Below, piece by piece: positions 5,809-11,330 of a stretch of 11,330 nucleotides of DNA. A model generated the notes under the pieces. The model did not search any database. It was not told the origin of the DNA and was given only the letters and a program-made list of their open reading frames with translations. The stretch spans positions 1-11,330 of the forward strand of contig JAUXGM010000072.1 of assembly GCA_030622125.1 (NCBI GenBank), given 5' to 3'. A program made the position numbers and the translations under genes. Positions within the stretch are counted from its first letter, which is position 1; each line of letters opens with the position of its first letter. The DNA comes from a bacterium. GTDB lineage: Bacteria; AUK180.

Positions 5809-6171
5809 ATGAGTTTTGAAAAATCCGAAAGAGAGAAAAATCTTGCTGAACTTTTAAAAAAAATAGATGGCTTAGAAAAAAATGTCAGTGATATTAAAAA
5901 GAAATTTGACGAATTTAATATTGAAAAATTCAACAAAGTCATTACCTACTTATTATATGATTACGAGCAAAAACTTAGAAAAGAAGAAAAGGCGGACAAA
6001 ATAATAAAGGGCTTTTTAAAGGGTAGATTTCAGACCTGTGCTATCTGCGGAAAATTTAAATTCATTGAGGAATTAACAAAAGGTCATGCCATCTGTGAAA
6101 GATGTTTGGAAAAATATATAAACAAAGGTGTCTCTATTAAAGAGGCGACAAATAAAGAAAAACATAAATAA
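5809..6171 (+). CDS. Small coiled-coil protein with C-terminal four-cysteine zinc ribbon
   Basis: Unrecognised family, 120 residues. Residues about 5-40 have heptad-like spacing with many Lys and Glu (LAELLKKIDGLEKNVSDIKKK; one residue dropped here: LAELLKKIDGLEKNVSDIK is 13-30), a likely coiled coil, and 41-70 form a further charged helix. The C-terminus holds CAIC (77-80) and CERC (96-99), separated by 15 residues, a treble-clef or zinc-ribbon arrangement that should bind one Zn. There is no signal peptide, so it is cytosolic. Such an arrangement suits binding nucleic acid or a protein partner. It is the first gene of the downstream block, 16 bases before the aminotransferase, with its own leaderless-type promoter. 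A regulatory role is only a guess. Confidence 0.75.
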   Translation: MSFEKSEREKNLAELLKKIDGLEKNVSDIKKKFDEFNIEKFNKVITYLLYDYEQKLRKEEKADKIIKGFLKGRFQTCAICGKFKFIEELTKGHAICERCLEKYINKGVSIKEATNKEKHK

Positions 6172-6187
6172 TTTTTAAGGAGGTTGT

Positions 6188-7411
6188 ATGATCAACATAG
6201 AAAAAAATTATTCAATAAATGCAAGACGAATGAAAAAATCTGCTATTAGGCAATTATTAAAATTAGCCAGTAAACCGGAAATTATTTCATTCGCCGGTGG
6301 TTTACCTGCTCCTGAGGCATTTCCAGTTGAGGAAATTGCTGATATAGCAAGTGATGTGATAAAAAGAGATGGGAAAAAAGCGCTTCAATATGGAGCAACC
6401 GAAGGTTATTCTCCACTTGTAGAAGAATTAATTAAATGGGAAAAGGAAACAAATGATATTGACATCAAGCCGGAAAATCTCATTATTACAACTGCTTCAC
6501 AACAGGCACTTGATCTTATCGGAAAGATCTTTATTGATCCGTCGGATCCGGTAATTGTTGAAAGGCCGACATATCTTGGCGGACTTTCCGCTTTTAATCA
6601 GTATGGTGCAAAATTTATCGGGATACCAATGGAAAAGGGAAATTCGGGAATAGATATGGATTATTTAGAGCAGGAATTAGAAAGACTAAAAAAGTCGCAG
6701 GAACATTATAAATTTGTTTATGTTGTACCGGATTTTCAAAATCCTACCGGATTAACTATTCCAACGGAAAAAAGAGAAAAATTAATAGAACTTTCAGAAA
6801 AATATGAGTTTCTTTTAATAGAAGATTCTCCTTACAGAGAATTGCGATACGAGGGAACGACGCCTGAATTGATGTATAAAATGGATAATACGGGAAATGT
6901 TCTTTCCGTACATACATTTAGTAAAATATTTGCTCCCGGGATGAGAATCGGTTGGGTTGTTGGAAATGAAAAAATAATTGATAAGTTAAATACGGCGAAA
7001 CAAGCAGCAGATCTTTGCACCTCTACATTTACACAAGCGGTAACAGCGGAATTTATGAAGCGCGGGCTTCTCCAAAAAAATATTGACAAGGTGAAAAAAA
7101 TATACAAAAGGAAGAAGGATCTTATGATCGAGGGCTTTAAGCAATATCTTCCACAGAGAGAAGATATAACATGGACAGAGCCTGATGGCGGTTTATTCTT
7201 ATGGCTAACCCTTCCGAAGTATATAAATACCGATAAGATGTTTGATGAAGCTTTAAAAGAAAATATTGCGTACATCGTCGGTAGTGCCTTTGATTGTTAT
7301 GGAGAAAGTCTAAATACAATGAGAATAAACTTCTCTTATCCATCCGAGGATGATATAGTTGAAGGGGTAAAGAGATTGGCTAACCTTATCAAAAAAAATA
7401 TAAAAGATTAA
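6188..7411 (+). CDS. PLP-dependent aminotransferase, 2-aminoadipate (LysN)-like
   Basis: Class I/II (fold type I) aminotransferase of 407 residues, cytosolic. It resembles Thermus LysN, which moves an amino group between 2-aminoadipate or similar acids and 2-oxoglutarate. Shared landmarks: IRQLLKLASKPEIISFAGG and LPAPEAFP near the start, ALQYGATEGYSPL, TTASQQALDLIGK (cofactor phosphate loop), VVPDFQNPTGLT (Asn of the PLP site), IEDSPYREL (Asp to the pyridine N), and HTFSKIFAPGMRIGWV with the Schiff-base Lys246 and Arg252. GGLFLWLTLP and MRINFSYP (substrate carboxylate Arg) lie near the C-terminus. There is no N-terminal winged-helix domain, so it is not a MocR regulator. LysN-like proteins vary in substrate (aminoadipate, aromatic or branched-chain amino acids, kynurenine), and no lysine pathway genes are nearby. 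A strong AGGAGG lies four bases before the ATG. Confidence 0.92.
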   Translation: MINIEKNYSINARRMKKSAIRQLLKLASKPEIISFAGGLPAPEAFPVEEIADIASDVIKRDGKKALQYGATEGYSPLVEELIKWEKETNDIDIKPENLIITTASQQALDLIGKIFIDPSDPVIVERPTYLGGLSAFNQYGAKFIGIPMEKGNSGIDMDYLEQELERLKKSQEHYKFVYVVPDFQNPTGLTIPTEKREKLIELSEKYEFLLIEDSPYRELRYEGTTPELMYKMDNTGNVLSVHTFSKIFAPGMRIGWVVGNEKIIDKLNTAKQAADLCTSTFTQAVTAEFMKRGLLQKNIDKVKKIYKRKKDLMIEGFKQYLPQREDITWTEPDGGLFLWLTLPKYINTDKMFDEALKENIAYIVGSAFDCYGESLNTMRINFSYPSEDDIVEGVKRLANLIKKNIKD

Positions 7412-7420
7412 AAGAAAGAT

Positions 7421-8866
7421 ATGAAAAAATGGACAGATTTTGCTCTTGATTTAATAAAAAGACAGGGGGCTATCTATGGTGATGTACGAATAGTTGAAAG
7501 AAAGGATCAGGATATTCTTATTAAAAATGGAATAGTTGAATCAAATGCTTATAGTGAATCATTGGGAATAGGTGTCAGGGTTATTGTTGATGGAGCATGG
7601 GGTTTTGCTTCAACGTACAATTTAACAAAAAATAATATCAAAAAGATCGTCAAAAATGCCATAGATATAGCAAAAAGCAGTGCAAAATACATTGAAAAAC
7701 CAATAAAATTAGCTCCAAGCGAAGGTATTGAAGATGAATATATTTCTCCCTATAAAATGGATCCTTTTAGCCTGCCAGATGAAGAAAAGATAGGGCACCT
7801 TCTTGATGCAAACAAATCTATACGAATAGATCCAAAGATTATAATGGCATTTTCCAGTGCGAATTTCAGAAGAGAGGTAAAAATATTCACTAACACTGAG
7901 GGAAGTTTTATCAAGCAGACATTTATTCAATCCGGTGGAGGTATTAGTTGTGTTGCCTTTAAAGATGGTGAAATAGCAAGGCGTTCTTACCCCGCTTCTT
8001 TTGGTGGTGATTTTAGAAATAGTGGTTGGGAATTTATTCTTGAAATGAATTTTAAGGAAAATGGACCCAAAATAGCAGGGGAGGCAATAGAACTTTTGAC
8101 GGCACCTCAACTTCCTCATAAAAAAACCACATTGGTCATTGGTGATTCACAGCTTGCATTACAAATACATGAATCGGTAGGTCATCCGACGGAACTTGAT
8201 AGGGTATTGGGCTTTGAAAGATCCTATGCAGGCACGAGTTTTGTTACATTGGATAAACTTTATGAATTACAGTATGGTTCTAATATGGTCAATATTGTTG
8301 CAGATGCAACGGATCAAAGAGCCCTTGGAGGGTTTGCTTACGATGACGAAGGTATTCCTGCTCAATCAACATACTTGATCAAAGACGGACTTTTTGTAGG
8401 ATATCAAACATCCCGAGAAACAGCACCCATTATCGGTCAGGTTTCAAATGGATGTATGAGAGCAGATGGATTTCGTAATATTCCGCTTATTAGAATGACA
8501 AGCATCAATCTTCTTCCCGGTGATCATAGTTGGAAAAAGATCATCAGCGAAATTGATGAAGGATTCTATTTTGATGTAAATAAATCATGGAGTATTGATG
8601 ACAAACGATTGAATTTCCAATTCGGTTGTGAGATCGCTTATGAGATAAAAAACGGTAAACTTGGAAAGATATATAAAAATCCTACCTATACGGGAATTAC
8701 ACCGGAGTTCTGGAATTCCTGTGATGCGATCGGTTCAAAAGAATATTATCGGATATGGGGTATCCCGAACTGTGGCAAGGGAGAGCCGCCGCAGACGGCA
8801 CGAGTTTCACATGGTGCTTCCTTTGCAAGGTTCAAAAATGTAGAGATAGGAGTTGGAGAATGGTAA
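7421..8866 (+). CDS. tldD: TldD-family metalloprotease subunit
   Basis: Catalytic subunit of the TldD-TldE heterodimeric zinc protease, which degrades unfolded peptides in the cytosol and in enterobacteria acts on CcdA and on the microcin B17 precursor. The signature HEXXXH is present as HESVGH, His250-Glu251-His255, in LQIHESVGHPTELDRV. The distal Cys that completes the zinc site in E. coli TldD matches Cys451 in GIPNCGKGEPPQTARVSHGA. Other family features are SLGIGVRVIVDGAWGFAST near the N-terminus and GGFAYDDEGIPAQSTYLIKDG at about 306-326. The length of 481 is normal. The ATG is nine bases after the aminotransferase stop with a weak purine-rich site (AAAGAAAG). No toxin, antitoxin or RiPP precursor is seen nearby, so substrates cannot be named. 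Confidence 0.95.
   Translation: MKKWTDFALDLIKRQGAIYGDVRIVERKDQDILIKNGIVESNAYSESLGIGVRVIVDGAWGFASTYNLTKNNIKKIVKNAIDIAKSSAKYIEKPIKLAPSEGIEDEYISPYKMDPFSLPDEEKIGHLLDANKSIRIDPKIIMAFSSANFRREVKIFTNTEGSFIKQTFIQSGGGISCVAFKDGEIARRSYPASFGGDFRNSGWEFILEMNFKENGPKIAGEAIELLTAPQLPHKKTTLVIGDSQLALQIHESVGHPTELDRVLGFERSYAGTSFVTLDKLYELQYGSNMVNIVADATDQRALGGFAYDDEGIPAQSTYLIKDGLFVGYQTSRETAPIIGQVSNGCMRADGFRNIPLIRMTSINLLPGDHSWKKIISEIDEGFYFDVNKSWSIDDKRLNFQFGCEIAYEIKNGKLGKIYKNPTYTGITPEFWNSCDAIGSKEYYRIWGIPNCGKGEPPQTARVSHGASFARFKNVEIGVGEW
8848..8852 (+). promoter_or_regulatory. Ribosome binding site deciding the start of tldE
   Basis: AGGAG seven bases before ATG 8860, inside the end of tldD. It fixes the start at 8860; an upstream in-frame ATG at 8755 would only add 35 residues read from the shifted frame of tldD. 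Confidence 0.75.
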
Positions 8867-10194
8867 GAGAATATTTAAGTAAAATCGCCGAGTTTATTAT
8901 TAAGTCATCTGATGCCGATTATACAAGGGTTTTAATAAGAAAGACCGATAATAGACTTGTAAGATTTGCAAATTCCATTATCCATCAGAATGTATTTCAG
9001 GAAGATATTAGTATTGCAGTTGAAATGGTTTATGGGAAAAAGCACGGGTTTATGGAGCTTAATAAGGTAGATAACGAAACGATATTACAAAATCTTAAAA
9101 AATTGAAAAAAAATATTCTTATCCAACCGGATGACAAGGATTTTGTGGAATATCCAAAAGGACTTTCTTATGATTATAAAGAAAGATGGGATGATGAAAC
9201 GGCTGGGGTAACTCATAAGGCTGTGGCTGATATTGTAGGAAAAGCAATCCGAATTATAAAGACCGTTCGGGCAGAAGCATTCGGTGCCTTAAATGCTAAA
9301 AGTAACTTTGAACTTACAGTAAATAACTATGGTAATATTGCTTACTCTAAAAATACATTCTGTAATCTTACCTCAATCCCAACAAGGGATGAAAAAACAA
9401 CCTATAACAATTTTTCTTCATATAAGATAGATGATCTTGATATTGAAAAATTCTTTGAGTTGCCTTTAAAGCGACTGGAATATTATAAGAACGATAAGAA
9501 AATAGAATCAGGAAAGTATAAGGTTATTTTAGAGCCGCATGCGGTTGGAGACATGATAGGCTATCTTTCATATATGACATTTTCAGGGAAGCCTTATGCG
9601 GAAAAACAGAGTTATATTACAGACAAACTTGGTGAAAAGATAACAGGTGAAAATATTACACTTTATGATGATTACAATGATAAAATGACAATTGGAATTC
9701 CTTATGACGGAGAACTGAACGAAAGAAAAAAAATCACTCTCATTGAAAATGGCATTGCGAAGAATATTGCACTTGATACAAAGTGGGCAAAGAAGCTTGG
9801 AAAGGAATCAAACGGGCATGCTCTTTTTGGTTGGGATATGCCGATATGCACCAATATAATTATGAAAACCGGAGATAAATCACTTTCCGATATGATCACA
9901 GAAGCAGAAAACGGACTTTTGATCACAAGATTTAACTATACGAACAATGTTAATCAGAAGAAAACAATGTATACCGGAATGACAAGAAATGGTGTCTATA
10001 GAATAGAAAACGGTAAGATCGTTGGAACGGCAAATAATATGAGGTTTACCATAAACATTATGGAGACATTAAAAAATGTCCTTGCGATAGGAAAAGAACT
10101 TCATTATAGTAGTTCAGGCTGGTTTGGCGGCACCCTAATTCCGGCACTTATGATCGATAATTTTAATTTTACCGGTGCAACAAAATTTTCATAA
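8860..10194 (+). CDS. tldE: TldE/PmbA-family partner subunit
   Basis: Partner of TldD in the heterodimer that forms the closed protease chamber. It is 444 residues, as usual for PmbA/TldE. Family features: VRFANSIIHQNVFQEDISIAVEM is the paralogue of the TldD N-terminal motif (about 27-49; here written only as a range with key residues R, N and Q), VILEPHAVGDMIGYLSYM stands where TldD has its HEXXXH helix and lacks it, then DMPICTNIIMKTGD, MYTGMTRNGVYRIENGKI, and a C-terminal FGGTLIPALMIDNFNFTG, matching the PmbA ending. Absence of the zinc motif is normal for this subunit. The start overlaps the tldD stop by 7 bases, so the two are translationally coupled in a fixed ratio. The region before 8860 is in another frame of tldD and is not part of this protein. 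Confidence 0.94.
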   Translation: MVREYLSKIAEFIIKSSDADYTRVLIRKTDNRLVRFANSIIHQNVFQEDISIAVEMVYGKKHGFMELNKVDNETILQNLKKLKKNILIQPDDKDFVEYPKGLSYDYKERWDDETAGVTHKAVADIVGKAIRIIKTVRAEAFGALNAKSNFELTVNNYGNIAYSKNTFCNLTSIPTRDEKTTYNNFSSYKIDDLDIEKFFELPLKRLEYYKNDKKIESGKYKVILEPHAVGDMIGYLSYMTFSGKPYAEKQSYITDKLGEKITGENITLYDDYNDKMTIGIPYDGELNERKKITLIENGIAKNIALDTKWAKKLGKESNGHALFGWDMPICTNIIMKTGDKSLSDMITEAENGLLITRFNYTNNVNQKKTMYTGMTRNGVYRIENGKIVGTANNMRFTINIMETLKNVLAIGKELHYSSSGWFGGTLIPALMIDNFNFTGATKFS

Positions 10195-10205
10195 GAGAGA
10201 TATTT

Positions 10206-11084
10206 ATGTTAGATACCGAAACGATCAATGATTTTTTTACTACACCCTTATTTTACAAAATAATGCAATCAATTATTGTAATATTGGTATTGATAATCAT
10301 TTCTAATGTAGTCAAAAAGATCATAGGAAAAAATGTTAAAAAAAGGAAAAAAGCATTTAATTACAAGAAGATGACAACTTATATTACAACAGTAGTTATC
10401 TTTGTTCTAATTTTAATGATCTGGTCATCTATGGTAAAATCCCTTGCTATTATGATCTCCATTATCTCCGTCGGTATTGCACTTGCTTTACAGGAGGTTA
10501 TCTTAACGATTGCCGGCTGGTTTTTTATAATTTTTAAAAAGCCGTATGAAGTGGGTGATAGAATAGAACTCGGTGATATAAAAGGTGATATCATTGATAT
10601 AGATATGTATAATACTACTGTTTTGGAGATCCAAAATTGGGTGAAATCCGATCAGTCCACGGGTAGAATAGCAAAAATTCCGAACAGTGAAGTATTTAGA
10701 AAAATAATATACAATTATACACAGGGCTGGAATTATATTTGGGATGAGATCAAGCTTACTATTACCTTTGAAAGTGATTACAAAAAAGCGGAAAAGATAC
10801 TTCTTAATATTGTAAATGGATATACCGAAGGAATAGAAGAAAATGTTAAAAGATCAATTAAGAAATTGAATAGAAAATATCTAATTCACTTTAATATTTT
10901 TACACCAAAGGTATTTATAAAGATCAATGATTCCGGCATTACATTGATCTTACGCTACCTTGTTGATGTGAAAGAAAGAAGAATGGTAGAGGACAAGATC
11001 AACAGAGAGTTTTTAGATAAAATAGAAAAAGAAAAGAATATTAATTTAGCATACAATACCATAAGAATTACAGAGAGCAAGTAA
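10206..11084 (+). CDS. MscS-family small-conductance mechanosensitive channel
   Basis: Inner-membrane channel that opens under tension and protects the cell from hypo-osmotic shock. It has 292 residues, close to E. coli MscS (286). Three hydrophobic segments: about 16-38, 57-76 and the pore helix at about 77-110, with SVGIALALQEVILTIAGW corresponding to the Gly/Ala-rich TM3 of MscS. The beta domain follows at once (KKPYEVGDRIELGDIKGDI), then the charged alpha/beta domain (IPNSEVFRKIIYNYTQG, which is the family's VPNS site). The C-terminal tail is rich in Lys and Glu. It lies 11 bases after tldE with only a weak GAGA-type site, so it probably ends the block. The region after it is non-coding. 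Confidence 0.93.
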   Translation: MLDTETINDFFTTPLFYKIMQSIIVILVLIIISNVVKKIIGKNVKKRKKAFNYKKMTTYITTVVIFVLILMIWSSMVKSLAIMISIISVGIALALQEVILTIAGWFFIIFKKPYEVGDRIELGDIKGDIIDIDMYNTTVLEIQNWVKSDQSTGRIAKIPNSEVFRKIIYNYTQGWNYIWDEIKLTITFESDYKKAEKILLNIVNGYTEGIEENVKRSIKKLNRKYLIHFNIFTPKVFIKINDSGITLILRYLVDVKERRMVEDKINREFLDKIEKEKNINLAYNTIRITESK

Positions 11085-11099
11085 ATAAGGGAATACAGA

Positions 11100-11156
11100 G
11101 GTTAGAGGCATGCCCAGCACCGTGAAACTGGTGCGGGGTGAAAGGTTAGAGGTTAG
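11100..11156. repeat. GGTTAGAGG repeats flanking a hairpin
   Basis: GGTTAGAGG occurs at 11100-11108 and 11144-11152, and GGTTAG again at 11151-11156. Between the copies, 11113-11121 and 11130-11138 can pair (CCC, A/G mismatch, GCACC against GGTGC, then GGG) around an eight-base loop. There is no T-run after it, so it is not a classical intrinsic terminator, though a structured 3' end for the mscS transcript is possible. Confidence 0.6.
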
Positions 11157-11213
11157 TGAAAAACAATGTTAAACACCGTTCCCCCACAAAAGAGGGACAT
11201 TGCCGAATACAAT

Positions 11214-11241
11214 TGACAATGGACAATGGACAATTGACAAT
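11214..11241. repeat. Tandem 7-base repeat, four units of (T/G)GACAAT
   Basis: Units at 11214-11220 (TGACAAT), 11221-11227 (GGACAAT), 11228-11234 (GGACAAT) and 11235-11241 (TGACAAT). Short heptamer runs of this composition occur as dispersed intergenic repeats in several bacterial groups. No spacer structure is present, so it is not a CRISPR array. Confidence 0.8.
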
Positions 11242-11275
11242 GAAAAAAAGACAAATACAAACTCAGAAAACAAGC

Positions 11276-11327
11276 GGGACGTACCTCGGATGTTCAGGTG
11301 CGTCCCAAGAAAGTTGAGATGTGTCCC
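11276..11327. repeat. REP-like palindrome with an extra half-copy at the window edge
   Basis: GGGACGTACCT (11276-11286) pairs with AGGTGCGTCCC (11296-11306) over 11 positions with one G-T wobble, around a nine-base loop. A related half, AGATGTGTCCC (11317-11327), repeats the right arm at 9 of 11 positions. CGGGAC (11275-11280) could instead pair with GTCCCG (11323-11328). The layout resembles REP/RAYT-type or IS200-like imperfect palindromes, but no transposase is in view and the element may continue past the edge. Confidence 0.55.
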
Positions 11328-11330
11328 GGA

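Noticed and set aside
6188-7411. MocR/GntR-type transcription regulator.
   Set aside because: Only the aminotransferase domain is present; the N-terminal winged helix is absent.
8755-8859. Longer start for tldE at 8755, adding 35 residues.
   Set aside because: The extension is a shifted reading of conserved tldD codons; a ribosome site and the family's normal length support 8860.
11113-11138. Intrinsic terminator after mscS.
   Set aside because: The hairpin has a mismatch and no T-run follows it, so termination there is not supported by sequence alone.
11214-11241. Tandem GACAAT units as a small CRISPR array.
   Set aside because: Units are 7 bases with no spacers, and no cas gene is present.

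Overview
The window is AT-rich bacterial DNA, roughly one third GC by eye, and densely coded. The genes pack into two operon-like blocks that diverge from a short intergenic region at about 4307-4401. The lipoprotein signal, the LysM/LytM envelope protein, an RpoD/RpoS-type sigma factor, a CCA-encoding tRNA-Pro and Shine-Dalgarno sites all say Bacteria, probably with two membranes. The many lysines and isoleucines, the free-standing archaeal-type ThrRS editing domain and the lack of any clearly recognisable genus suggest an uncultivated lineage of the Cloacimonadota / WOR-3 / Marinimicrobia kind. That placement is a guess; the window holds no marker that fixes it.

Left block, minus strand, read from 4306 down to 1: aspartate 1-decarboxylase (panD), phosphate butyryltransferase (ptb), a small secreted protein of unknown function, a small multidrug export family membrane protein, tRNA-Pro(CGG), a LOG-like/TIGR00725 nucleotide-binding protein, an NlpD-like LysM/LytM lipoprotein, and a sigma-70 family factor that runs off the left edge. 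Genes overlap or lie a few bases apart. One good promoter (TTGATT-17-TATAAT) stands in front of panD. The tRNA lies inside the block and shares its first ten bases with the end of the export-family gene. The last two genes repeat the nlpD-rpoS order known from Proteobacteria.

Right block, plus strand: a GT4-type glycosyltransferase (4402), a free-standing ThrRS-type editing domain (5382), a coiled-coil/zinc-ribbon protein (5809), a PLP aminotransferase of the LysN/2-aminoadipate type (6188), the TldD-TldE protease pair (7421 and 8860) and an MscS-type channel (10206). Two promoters, in front of 4402 and 5809, have the same geometry and place the expected transcription start on the ATG itself, so both mRNAs look leaderless. 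The other genes have Shine-Dalgarno sites or are translationally coupled.

The right end (11085-11330) is non-coding and repeat-rich: GGTTAGAGG repeats around a hairpin, four tandem 7-base GACAAT units, and a GGGACG.../...CGTCCC palindrome with a further half-copy at the edge. It looks like an accumulation site for dispersed intergenic repeats.

No defence island, phage, CRISPR array or transposase gene is present. The most notable points are the archaeal-type editing domain in a bacterium, the tRNA that supplies the stop codon of the upstream gene, the paired leaderless promoters, and the nlpD-rpoS-like pair with a degenerate LytM domain.
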